DNA from: Prorocentrum cordatum
Lineage: Eukaryota > Sar > Dinophyceae > Prorocentrales > Prorocentraceae
Length of the DNA: 35,132 nucleotides
NCBI GenBank assembly: GCA_963575745.1
Contig: CAUYUJ010018322.1
Location: 42,501-77,632 of the forward strand
Direction of reading: 5' to 3'
This document shows positions 10,165-25,622 of this stretch, one piece after another. Both the position numbers and the translations under genes were made by a program. Under the pieces are notes generated by a model, which was not told where the DNA came from, made no database searches, and was given only the letters and a program-made list of their open reading frames with translations. Every line of letters starts with the position of its first letter. Within the stretch, counting starts at the first letter, position 1.

Positions 10165-10410
10165 GGAAAAACGAATGTGCGCGGCGCTAAGGCGAGAACG
10201 CCATTTTGAAAAGGAACCGCCCTCAATCTGTGAAGCTCTGGCACTTTTTCAAAACGAATGTGCGCGGCGCTAAGGCGAGACCACCATTTTGAAAAAGGAA
10301 CCGCCCTCAATCCGTGAAACTTCTGCACACTCGCAAAACGAATGTGCGCGGCGCTAAGGCGAGAGCCACATTTTGAAAACCACCCTCCCTCCATCTGTGA
10401 AGCTCTTGTA
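10165..10410 (+). repeat. sat80, three units
   Basis: Three well-preserved units starting ACGAATGTGCGCGGCGCTAA at about 10172, 10254 and 10340, each with CATTTTGAAAA and a CCGCCCTCAATCyGTGAA- or CTCCATCTGTGAA-type end. Confidence 0.85.
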
Positions 10411-10524
10411 TTTTTTAAAGCTTCAGGGCCATACATGGTGAAGAAGTCTCAGGCGAAACGCCCGGTCCGCCCTAAAAGCTGGCCTCGGGGTGCGACAGGG
10501 AAAAGGTATTTATAAGGAAGAGGA
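10411..10524 (+). repeat. Tail T, copy 2
   Basis: Landmarks: AAGCTTCAGGGCCATACATG, GAAGTCTCAGGCGAAACGCC, GGCCTCGGGGTGCGACAGGG and TATTTATAAGGAAGAGGAATG, running into (GGA)n. Aligns with 3185-3270 and 15311-15430. Confidence 0.75.
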
Positions 10525-10650
10525 ATGGAGGAGGAGGAGGAGGAGGAGGAGGAGGAGGAGGAGGAGGAGGAGGAGGAGGAGGAGGAGGAGGAGGAGGAGG
10601 AGGAGGGAGGAGAAGGAGGAGGAGGAGGAGGAGGAGGAGGAGGAGGAGGA
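10525..10650. repeat. (GGA)n microsatellite
   Basis: About 40 GGA units with few interruptions, followed by CCAGGGTAAACCC, which recalls the CCAGTGTAAATCC start of module M. It faces the (TCC)n block at 10861, so the two can pair as very long hairpin arms. Confidence 0.9.
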
Positions 10651-10860
10651 CCAGGGTAAACCCGTCGGGCGCGGTCGGTGGCTCTCCCTCGGTCTCTGCC
10701 GCTGTATGCCTGGGCTCTCCGACGGGTGCCCGCGCTCGGCCTGCTGCGGGCGAGCCCCCCGCTCGCTTGAGAAAGGGACCGCCGGCCCCAGCCGCCCATT
10801 CCGGACACGCTCGCCGCTCGTGCGAGGCGCAGCGCTTCGGGCGGGACGCAGCGCCTCGGG
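10651..10860. other. GC-rich loop between GGA and TCC blocks
   Basis: Contains a short direct repeat (GCGCAGCGCTTCGGGC and ACGCAGCGCCTCGGGC, about 20 bases apart). No gene recognised. Confidence 0.4.
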
Positions 10861-11126
10861 CCTCCTCCTCCTCCTCCTCTTCCTCCTCCTCCTCCTCTTC
10901 CTCCTCCTCCTCTCCTCCTCCTCTCCTCCTCCTTCTCCTCCTCCTCCTCCTCCTCCTCCTCCTCCTCTCCCTCCTCCTCCTCCTCTCCTCTCTCCTCCTC
11001 CTCCTCCTCTCCCTCCCTCCTCCTCCTTCTCCCCTCCTCCTCCTCCTCCTCCTCCTCTCCTCTCCCTCCTCCTTCCCTCTCCTCCTCCTCCTCCTCCTCC
11101 TCCTCCTCCTCCTCCTCCTCCTCCTC
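10861..11126. repeat. (TCC)n pyrimidine block
   Basis: TCC units with TCT and CTC interruptions over about 265 bases. Confidence 0.9.
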
Positions 11127-11530
11127 GATCTGAGGAGGCCGCGGCGCCCGACGCATCCTCTGGAGCTGCCAGGGCTCAGAGATTCTCGACTCATCTTGGA
11201 AACTGGAACGTGTACATGACCAGTGGCGGGCTGTGTTTGAATCCCAGGAGTTCTTGAGGGTCTCGGGGGCGACGTCGCTGTGGTGTGGTGCGCTTCCCGG
11301 GGAAACAACGAAACACGTATACACCAGGATCCCGCAAACACCAGGATCCACTTTCCTGTGCAAATTTCAGTGCAGAGCCGGAAAAAGCGTCGGTGTGTAG
11401 CGTCTGATGCGTCGGGCCCCCCGCGTGACGCCGGCCGAGCCCAGCAGGCGCAGGGCAGCCGCCTTCGCAGGCTCGTCGCCGCAGCGCAGGAATTCCGCGT
11501 GCCGAGGGCGGAGGCCCCCTGCATTTGCTC
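11127..11530. other. Non-repetitive stretch, no gene recognised
   Basis: GC-rich. One plus frame gives a short mixed peptide after the TCC block (RFSTHLGNWNVYMTSGG near 11180), too short and unsupported to call. ACACCAGGATCC appears twice (about 11318 and 11338). Confidence 0.4.
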
Positions 11531-11531
11531 G

Positions 11532-11604
11532 GCGGCGAGGGGGGGTGGTAGCATACGGAATCACGTGTGGGTGGTGCCGTATGCTCCCCTCCGCCCGCCG
11601 CCCG
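11532..11604. repeat. Short hairpin with GCATACGG arms
   Basis: The left arm GGCGGCGAGGG...TAGCATACGG pairs with the right arm CCGTATGCTCCCC...GCCGCC; arms are about 27 bases with few mismatches. Another small perfect stem, GTCTCGAA-TCT-TTCGAGAC, is nearby at about 11682-11701. Confidence 0.6.
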
Positions 11605-11772
11605 GGGGGTGACCCCTCGTGTCGACGACGGCTCGAAGCGGGGAGTCGAGGCAGGCGGCGGCGCGGGGACCCCGACATCCGACGTCTCGAATCTTTCGAG
11701 ACTCAGACACGTGCCCCCGACCTCTCGACCACTCCCCCGGAACTGGTCTTCCATCCCAGGCCGTTCCTTGAC

Positions 11773-11970
11773 TTGGCGGCGAGCGAGGGGGGGAAGTGAG
11801 AAGGAGAAGGCCTTCTCAGAAGGCGGCGGGACTTCTCAGAAAGCATCCTCACGCCTTCTGAGAAGTGTTCTGTTCGGGGAAGGCTCAGAAAGCTTTTCAG
11901 AAGGCTGGGGGACTTCCGAGCCTTTTGAGAAGTCCCGCCCCTTCTCACTTCCCCCCTCGCTCGCCGCCGA
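11773..11970. mobile_element. Foldback element family A, copy 2 (198 bp)
   Basis: Ends TTGGCGGCGAGCGAGG...AAGTGAGAAGGAGAAGG and its complement ...CTTCTCACTTCCCCCCTCGC then TCGCCGCCGA. The interior alternates CTTCTCAGAAGGC and CCTTCTGAGAAG blocks. This is the cleanest copy, with ends matching for about 30 bases. Confidence 0.85.
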
Positions 11971-12795
11971 TCTTTTGCAGGGGGCCTGCATGGATGCGCG
12001 GGTCGTGCCGCAAGCGCGCCCGTGGGCGGACCCGCCACGCGATTGTCATGCCCGCGCAGCCTCCCTCCGTCCTCCATCTTTCCCTCCTCCCCTCTCCTCT
12101 CCCAAGTGGCAACCTTCGCGGGGGATATATAGGCTTTGGAGGGGATTCATTGACCCCCAATCATGATCGCCGATACGGGCCTGGTAATTAGCCCACCTGC
12201 CCAGGAACGCGGGGTTCTGCTATCGGGGCCCTATCGCCGATCTATCGACGATGCATCGCCGATTCCAGCTCGATGTTTCTCACCTGAGCTGGCCCCCCTA
12301 TCGTCGCCCCTCATCTCCTCCCTTCCCTGAGATCCGACGTCGCGATTTGGTTTTGCAGCGCATGATCAAGACTCAAGACAGCAGCCCTGAACCCAACCTT
12401 CTCATGGCATTGCCCACCCAGATCGATTCGCGAGGCTCCTGGGAATGCGAAACCAGGCGAAGGCGTCTGACGTGCAACAAGTGTGACGCCTGGATCTAAG
12501 GGTCCCCCCGTCCATCTCATTCTTCCGTTTCGTCCTTTTTCGCAGCCGTTTGGCTCAATTCGACGGCCGCCCCCGCGCTCTCTGTTGCACGGGTTAAGGC
12601 CTTTAGCTATGGTGCAGGCGAGCTGGAAACCCGTGCCGTGACCACAAGTCATCGTCAGCGGCGGCGCTGGCGCTGGCGTCGCAGTCCTTCGTCCTCCTGC
12701 TCCCCCCGCCCTCCTCCCGAGACGGCGGCGGCGGCGGCGACGACGACGATCACGAGGCTCAACAACGACGACGAGGACGGCGACGACATCCTCCA
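11971..12795. other. Stretch with small inverted repeats, no gene recognised
   Basis: An imperfect hairpin at about 12165-12243 pairs GATCGCCGATACGGGCC with GGGGCCCTATCGCCGATC. A second small one at about 12586-12632 pairs GCACGGGTT with AACCCGTGC. A plus frame at 12251-12499 (82 codons, ending CNKCDAWI) shows no recognised domain. At about 12545 the string TTTGGCTCAA resembles part of the dinoflagellate spliced leader. Confidence 0.45.
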
Positions 12796-12985
12796 GCGGC
12801 GCGGCCTTGGGGGGGGGCAGGCAGAGGGAGGGGCGGGCTTCGCCAGAAGGCCCAGAAGGTCCTCGGTCTCCTGAGAAGCTTTCGAAGCCAGGATGATGAT
12901 GATGAGGAGGAGGAGGAGGAGGAGGAGGAGGAGGAGGAGGACTGACAGGGCCTGCCCCCTCTCACTTCCCCTCCGGCCGCGCCGT
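12796..12985. mobile_element. Foldback element family A, diverged copy 4
   Basis: Left end GCGGCGCGGCC then a G-run and GGGGCGGGCTTCGCCAGAAG; right end CCCCTCTCACTTCCCCTCC then GGCCGCGCCG. The centre carries a GAT/GGA microsatellite (about 12892-12941). Ends and interior match family A, but the outer TIR bases differ. Confidence 0.55.
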
Positions 12986-13151
12986 CGAGCAGCGACGGCG
13001 AGGACGGCGGCGTGATCCCTCGAGGTGAGGATGCCCACCCTGGTGGCGCGCGGAGCTCGGTGGAGGCCCTGGGAGGACCCAGCACCCTGCAAGACTACGG
13101 CGCCGGGCGAGGAGACGGCCGTCGGCCGTCGTCGTCGTCGTCCGTCGTCGT

Positions 13152-13195
<44 letters not shown>

Positions 13196-13435
13196 AGCGT
13201 AGTCTTCTTCATCTCTTCCTTCTCCTTCTCCTTCTCCTTCTCCTTCTTCCTTTTCTTCTTATGATTATTTTTAATTGGTATTCTTATTCGTATTCGTAAT
13301 GCTGTTCTCATGTATGATTATCCGTAAGAGCTTCGCCCCCTGCCGCCGGCCCCCTCTCTCGGAGAATGGGCCATGGAAGAGCGAAGTCATGAGGCTTTGG
13401 CGTCGCCGTGAAGCAGAGTCGGGGCCTGTTTGTTT
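12986..13435. other. GTC and CTTCTC microsatellites plus spacer
   Basis: (GTC)n with TCC interruptions at about 13122-13195, then CTTCTC-type repeats at 13204-13260, then a short AT-rich stretch (13261-13325). No gene recognised. Open frames here are low-complexity. Confidence 0.75.
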
Positions 13436-14150
13436 TTCGACCCTGACCCTACGGATCTGCGTAAGGGGTGCCGCCGAATTTCAGAAATGTGGCAAATCCC
13501 CTGCGTTTTTGGACCCTGACCCTGCCGATCTGCGTGAGGGGTGCCGCCGAATTTCAAAAATGTCGCAAAGTGTTTTGGGACCCTGACCCCGCCGATCTGC
13601 ATGAGGAGTGCCACCGAATTTCAGAAAAGTAGCAATTTGTTCTTCGTTTTTGGACCCTGACCCCACCGATCTGCGTGAGGGGTGCCACCGGATTTCAGAC
13701 AAGTGGCAAATCCAATGTGTTTTTGCACCCTGACCCCGCCGATCTGCGTAAGGGGTGCCACCGAATTTCAGAAATATGGCAAATCCTGTGTTGTTGGACC
13801 CTGACCCCGATCTGCGTGAGGGGTGCCACCGAATTTCAGAAATGTGGCAAATCCCATGTGTTTTTGGACCCTGACCCCCGCCGATCTGCGTGAGGGGTGC
13901 CACCAAATTTCAGAAGATCTGCGCGAGAGGTGCCACCGGATTTCAGAAAAGTGGCAAATCCAATGTGTTTTTGGACCCTGACCCCGCCGATCTGCGTGAG
14001 GGGTGCCACCGAATTTCAGAAATATGGCAAATCCTGTGTTTTTGGACCCTGACCCCGCCGATCTGCGTGAGGGGTGCCACCAGATTTCAGACATCTGGCA
14101 AATCCCATGTGTTTTTGGATCCTGAACCCGCCGATCTGCGTGAGGGATGT
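13436..14150 (+). repeat. ~73-bp satellite (sat73), about 11 units
   Basis: The unit contains GACCCTGACCCCGCCGATCT, GCGTGAGGGGTGCCACCGAA and TTTCAGAAATgTGGCAAATC. The anchor GATCTGC is at 13454, 13527, 13594, 13668, 13741, 13809, 13883, 13916 (truncated unit), 13989, 14060 and 14133. Open frames on both strands are translations of the repeat. Confidence 0.92.
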
Positions 14151-14472
14151 TAGTTTTTACCCACCCCAGCAATTCCGACAATACGATTTGGGCGTGGTAA
14201 AAATGCCCGTTTTGGGCCTCCCCCCCTCGCGCGGTCCATCAACAAGGAACAGTAAGCAGCAAGAAGTCAACAAGGAACAGTAAGCAGCAAGAAGCAGAAC
14301 TGTAACAGTGGAAACTGGAAGCTGCAACTGGTACAGGAAACTGCGAAGCTTAGGCCTACAGCCTGGTGGCCCCACAAGGGGGCCGGCGGATTATTTTTAC
14401 TCATCTTCTTGTTTTTCTTTTTCGCCTGCTTCTGATTCTTCGTCGTTGTAATAGTCGTCCGTACTCGCCGCT
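14151..14472. other. Spacer with a perfect 28-bp tandem duplication
   Basis: The 28-base unit (TCAACAAGGAACAGTAAGCA plus GCAAGAAG) occurs twice back to back at 14239-14266 and 14267-14294. No gene recognised. Confidence 0.7.
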
Positions 14473-14552
14473 CGTCGGTCGTGTGTCGTTTGTCGTGTGT
14501 CGTGTGTCGTGTGTCGTGTTTCGTGTGTCGTGTGTTGTGTGTCGTCGGTGTT

Positions 14553-14583
<31 letters not shown>

Positions 14584-14604
14584 TCGTCATCGTCGTCGTC
14601 GTCG

Positions 14605-14636
<32 letters not shown>

Positions 14637-14702
14637 TCCGTCGTCCGTCGTCCGTCGTCCGTCGTCCGTCGTCGTCGTCGTCCGTCGTCGTCATCGTCGT
14701 CG
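14473..14702. repeat. GTGTC / GTGTCG / (GTC)n microsatellites
   Basis: A pentanucleotide-like TGTCG/GTGTC stretch passes into GGTGTC hexamers (about 14545-14582) and then (GTC)n with ATC and TCC variants. Confidence 0.9.
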
Positions 14703-14877
14703 GGGAGCGCTTGGCTCCAAAGTCGGAGTCGGCGAGGGCGCGGGGTGCCCGAGTTGTATCGGTTCTATAGTTCTATCATTCTTGTTTCAGCCTTTTGTGC
14801 CCAGGCTCATCGGGGCCAAGGGGTGGGTCGATGTTGAAGATCAGCCTGAGCACGCTTGTTACGGTTTCCCAACATAG

Positions 14878-15160
14878 GACGGTAGGTGGGCCGGATGGAT
14901 GTGCACCGAATCGCATTCTTCGGACAGGATGGTGAGGGTTGGGTCGGGTGGATGTGGATATCGTCATGTTCTTAGTTCAGATGACGAAGGTTGGGTCGAT
15001 TGGATGTGCGCAAAAAATATGTTTGCTTCGTGCGCCGAACAGTAGGTGTTTACATGAGGTGGTGAGGACTGGGTCGTATGGGTGTGAACATTTTTGTTGC
15101 ATAGGATGGTGAGGGCTGGGTCGGATGGATGTGCATCGGATGGTGGGGGTTGGGTCGTAT
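14878..15160 (+). repeat. Degenerate ~30-bp core repeat, six copies
   Basis: The core GGATGGTGAGGGTTGGGTCG followed by GATGGATGTGC recurs near 14880, 14928, 14981, 15057, 15102 and 15137 with irregular spacers. No gene recognised between 14703 and 15160. Confidence 0.6.
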
Positions 15161-15430
15161 TGAAGTGCGCGACGTTCATGCGAGAGTCACATTTTGAACA
15201 GGAGCTGGCCTCCACTCTTGAAGCTTCTGCGAGTTTTAAGACAATGGTGCGCGGCGCCGAGGCGAGAACTAGACTTTGAAGACCACCTGGCCTCCATCTT
15301 TGAAGGTGTTGCAAGCTTCAGGCTTCAGGGTCAAAATTTGTGTGAGGAAATCTCGGGCGAAACGCCCAGCCTGGCCCCTAAAGACGTGTCTGGTGGTGCG
15401 GCACGGGGGAGCCGTGTATATGGAAATTGA
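15161..15430 (+). repeat. Two sat80 units plus tail T, copy 3
   Basis: Diverged sat80 units (GAGAGTCACATTTTGAA; GTGCGCGGCGCCGAGGCGAG) are followed by tail T (GCTTCAGGGTCAAAATTTG, GAGGAAATCTCGGGCGAAAC, GTATATGGAAATTGAAAGG) and then GGA/GGAGGC repeats, in the same order as at 3105-3290 and 10165-10650. Confidence 0.7.
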
Positions 15431-15669
15431 AAGGAGGAGGAGGAGGAGGCGGAGGAGGAGGAAGAGGAGGAGGAGGCGGAGGCGGAGGCGGAGGCGGAGG
15501 CGGAGGCGGAGGCGGAGGCGGAGGCGGAGGCGGAGGCGGAGGCGGAGGCGGAGGCGGAGGCGGAGGCGGAGGCGGAGGCGGAGGCGGAGGCGGAGGCGGA
15601 GGCGGAGGCGGAGGAGGCGGAGGAGGAGGAGGAGGAGGAGGAGGAGGAGGAGGAGGAGGAGGACGAGGA
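15431..15669. repeat. (GGAGGC)n hexanucleotide array
   Basis: GGA units, then about 23 near-perfect GGAGGC hexamers, then GGA again. It ends just before the first recognised USP exon. Confidence 0.95.
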
Positions 15670-15704
15670 GGGGCCAGGATCATGGGAGAGCCCAGTTGCG
15701 ACAG

Positions 15705-22267
<6,563 letters not shown>

Positions 22268-22365
22268 GCCTTGTCAGAAAATTAGTTCGGCCCTCTTCCT
22301 GGCCCTCGAGGAAGAGAAAAAAGATGGTGAACGAGAAGGAGGAGTCGGTGGGCGGCGAGAGGGAG

Positions 22366-22532
22366 GAGGAGAAGGAGAAGGAGAAGGAGAAGGAGAAGGA
22401 GAAGGAGAAGGAGAAGGAGAAGGAGAAGGAGAAGGAGAAGGAGAAGGAGAAGGAGAAGGAGAAGGAGAAGGAGAAGGAGAAGGAGAAGGAGAAGGAGAAG
22501 GAGAAGGAGAAGGAGAAGGAGAAGGAGAAGGA
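22366..22532. repeat. (GAGAAG)n hexanucleotide array
   Basis: About 28 perfect GAGAAG hexamers; a poly(Glu-Lys) frame follows from the repeat. The array is cut by the assembly gap. Confidence 0.97.
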
Positions 22533-22632
22533 NNNNNNNNNNNNNNNNNNNNNNNNNNNNNNNNNNNNNNNNNNNNNNNNNNNNNNNNNNNNNNNNNNNN
22601 NNNNNNNNNNNNNNNNNNNNNNNNNNNNNNNN
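22533..22632. other. Assembly gap, 100 N
   Basis: Exactly 100 N, the usual placeholder for a gap of unknown size. The repeat differs on its two sides (GAGAAG left, GGAGGC right), so the true junction and length are unknown. Confidence 0.99.
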
Positions 22633-23148
22633 GGAGGCGGAGGCGGAGGCGGAGGCGGAGGCGGAGGCGGAGGCGGAGGCGGAGGCGGAGGCGGAGGCGG
22701 AGGCGGAGGCGGAGGCGGAGGCGGAGGCGGAGGCGGAGGCGGCGGCGGAGGCGGAGGCGGAGGCGGAGGCGGAGGCGGAGGCGGAGGCGGAGGCGGAGGC
22801 GGAGGCGGAGGCGGAGGCGGAGGCGGAGGCGGAGGCGGAGGCGGAGGCGGAGGCGGAGGCGGAGGCGGAGGCGGAGGCGGAGGCGGAGGCGGAGGAGGCG
22901 GAGGAGGCGGAGGAGGCGGAGGAGGCGGAGGAGGCGGAGGAGGCGGCGGAGGCGGCGGAGGCGGCGGAGGCGGAGGCGGCTGAGGCGGCGGAGGCGAGGC
23001 TGAGGCGGATGCAGGGAGCGGAGGCGAGGCGGAGGCGGAGGCGGAAGGCGGGAGGCGGAGGCGGAGGCGGAGGCGGAGGAGAGGAGGAGGAGGAGGAGGA
23101 GGAGGAGGAGGAGGAGGAGGAGGAGGAGGAGGAGGAGGAGGAGGAGGA
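22633..23148. repeat. (GGAGGC)n and (GGA)n arrays
   Basis: Near-perfect GGAGGC hexamers to about 22892, then GGAGGC-GGA mixtures, a short irregular part (22980-23045), then GGA to 23148. Frames are low-complexity. Confidence 0.95.
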
Positions 23149-23639
23149 TGTACGCAAGGAGGGCTTCGGAGTGTTTCAGAGGTTTTAGACGGGGGGTCTC
23201 TAACGCAGGTCTTCGTCGCCGCCTTCCCCCCTTTCCCTCTGTCGTCGTCCTCCTCCTCCGCCTCCCCCGCTCACTCCTCCGCATTCTCCTTCTCCGTCTT
23301 CTTTTCTGCTCGGGAGCATTTCCTCGTCGAACCAGTCGTCGTGCAGGCCGGTACCAGCGTTCCGCCTTTTGACCCTGGAGCCTGCCGTCCCCAAGGCCCC
23401 TCCTGATTAGGGTCTCGGTTGCCGCAGGACAGCACCCGTCGTGATTCTGGCTGGGACGCCCAGAGGTCTTGGCCTGGCCACAGGCCTGACACTGCGCACG
23501 GGCAGCCCCCCAGGGGGCAGTCCTGGCTGGTCTCAGCAGCCCCCCTGCTGGGCAGGCTGGGGGGGGGGCTTCTCCTCCTCCTCCTCCTCCTCCTCCTCCT
23601 CCTCCTCCTCCTCCCACAAGCTCTCCAGGTCCTCCACAC
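23149..23639. other. GC-rich spacer with (TCC)n, no gene recognised
   Basis: Unique-looking sequence with a (TCC)n run at 23572-23612 that directly precedes the LINE fragment. Open frames here lack known motifs. Confidence 0.5.
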
Positions 23640-25368
23640 CCCCCCGACGAAATGGTACCAGATCCGAGGGCCCTTAGGAGCCACGCTGCTCAGCTTGAGT
23701 CGTCTGGGGTGGTCCATGCCCGACCCGCTCGTCTTTCGAGACTCGCAAGGCCAGGACTGCCCTCTCATCACTACCTCTCCTGCCCTCACCAAGAAGCTGT
23801 TTCAATCCCAGTGGCAGTTGCAGTTAGACGTGAAGGCGGGGCAGAAGCTCGGTTTCGACGGGCCGCTCGACCCGTCGGTCATGCAGCACGCGCTGCAGGA
23901 TAGTACAGTGCAGGCCTACAAAAACAAGACGTTGCTTTCGTATGGCTGCCAGTGTATTTGGTCTAAAGAAAAGATGGCCGAGGCAGGCTATCATAATGAA
24001 GTCGGCTGCGAGCTGTGTAAGGGCCTCGTGGGCTCTATCCCCCACAGGCTCCTCGAGTGCCCGCAGACCCACAACTTGAGAGAGGAAATGTTAAAGGAAA
24101 AAGATATCGAGGAGTTCAAAGACCCGAGGAGAGGATTTCCATGTGTTAGGATTTCAACTTCGACCTGAACCCATAGCTCTGAGCCCCCCCCTGGTTTAGG
24201 ACTAGATCAGGCTGTATATTGGCCTCGCGATGGAATGCCCAAGGAGGTGGCCATGCAAGGAGAAGTTTTCCACGACGGCAGTGTTTTGAAACCTGGGCCC
24301 GCGGTGTACGACGCCCCCGCCCGGTCCGTGGTAAAAACCGACGAGGGCGGCGACCTGGTTGCCAGTCTCTCAGGCCCTGTGGGGGCCAGTCTTCCCCCCA
24401 CGTCGCCTGCTGCCGAAGACGTGGGGTTTTTAGTTGCTACTTCCTGCCCCAGAGTCACCAAAGCGTGGACGGATTTCAAGGGTATCCTCTCGGTGCACCA
24501 GAGCGCCGAAGTCTCACGAAAGGAAAGGTGTTCAGGAGTTTCGGTTCTGGCCAGGGCCCAGAGCTGCTTTGCGTCCCTCGAGATCGGGAAAGTCAAGGCC
24601 CACCAGGGTCTGTCGTCCCTGGTGGTTGGCTCGAGGGACTGGTTTGTTGCCACAGGAAATGACCGGGCGGGTGGCCAAACAAGCTGCTGCCAGAATCCCC
24701 GCCCCGCCCAGAGAGAAACCGAGTATTATAAAGAATGCCGTAGCCGAGTTCAGAGGCTTGTGAAGTATGCTGCTGAGGCGCTTTCCCTGTGGGCCCCTCT
24801 CGCTCCGAAGTTGGGCAAGAAGGCCTACGAGAAGCCCGCCCAGAGCCTCAGCCCCCCAGTTGGGGCAGCGGGAGCAGTCAGCCAGTGGACTGCACCACCC
24901 CCGCCCCCTGGGGGTCGTCCTCGGCGTGCTCGTGCGTGCCGTAACCCCCAGGGCGTGGTCAGACATCAGTGGGCATGGCTTAATTGTCATTGGCTGTGCC
25001 TCGCGTGTCATACCCGCGCCCGCACCGACAGTACCCGCAAGGCCCGCATGCGAGAAGCATGCCCAGGTAATTCAGCCATGTTGTCAAAGCTAATTCGGGA
25101 ACCCCAGAAGCACCATTTAATGATATGCGATTACCTTGATGTCGAGTCCTTCCTAGTTGTTTGTAAGAGGTGCGGCCGCTACAGCGAAAGCAACCTCAAA
25201 GGACTCAACGGTGAATGCAAGGAGCGCTTCCAAAGCAAGTTCTCCCAAGGTGCGTGGTCCCTCCTGGCTAGCGGCCGTCATCCCCAGAGTAGTATGAAGG
25301 CCCGCCTCCGACTTTCCCTGCCCATCCCTGCGGCCCAGCTCCTCAAGGAAGGAGGGGCGACGCAGTGA
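23640..25368 (+). pseudogene. LINE retrotransposon 3' part: zinc knuckle, RNase H, C-terminal Cys motif; one in-frame TGA
   Basis: A 5'-truncated non-LTR element; no reverse transcriptase motif is present. The frame opens with WYQIRGPLGATLLSLSRLGW, typical of the linker after the RT in dinoflagellate LINEs. CELCKGLVGSIPHRLLECP (C-x2-C-x7-H-x4-C) at about 24007-24063 is the usual LINE zinc knuckle. TGA at 24166-24168 stops the frame, which then continues in phase. The RNase H domain follows: FHDGS (Asp at 24274), AAEDVG (Glu at 24415), WTDFKG (Asp at 24472), KVKAHQG and GNDRA (Asp at 24661), so the four catalytic acids appear kept. The C-terminus carries VCKRCGRYSESNLKGLNGEC and SGRHP, a Cys motif frequent in these elements. 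Stop at 25366-25368. It is otherwise intact, so either recently inactivated or a single-base error. Confidence 0.82.
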
Positions 25369-25404
25369 CGAAAGTGAGCGTAAGGGGAGAGCGGATGTAA
25401 TCCT

Positions 25405-25442
25405 CAGGTTTCGGTTAGGGTCGGGTCGGCCTAACCCTAGCC
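25405..25442 (+). repeat. Small hairpin downstream of the LINE stop codon
   Basis: CGGTTAGGGTCGGGTCGGCCTAACCC folds with GGTTAGG/CCTAACC arms. The TTAGGG-like bases recall telomere-type sequence. Its position about 40 bases after the LINE stop suggests a 3' UTR structure. Confidence 0.45.
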
Positions 25443-25459
25443 TCCCTCATTCGCATGCG

Positions 25460-25622
25460 ATGGTCCTCCTCCTCTCCTCCTCCCCCCCCCTCTTCCTCCT
25501 CCTCCTCCCCTTCCTCCTCCCTCCTCCTGCCCCCACCCCTCCCACCTCCCTCCTCCTCCCCCTCATCCCTCCTCCCCCTCCTCCCTCCTCCTCCTCCTCC
25601 CCCCCTCCTCCACCTTCCCCGG
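25460..25622. repeat. TCC/CCT pyrimidine block
   Basis: TCC and CCCCTCC variants directly after the LINE fragment. Confidence 0.9.
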
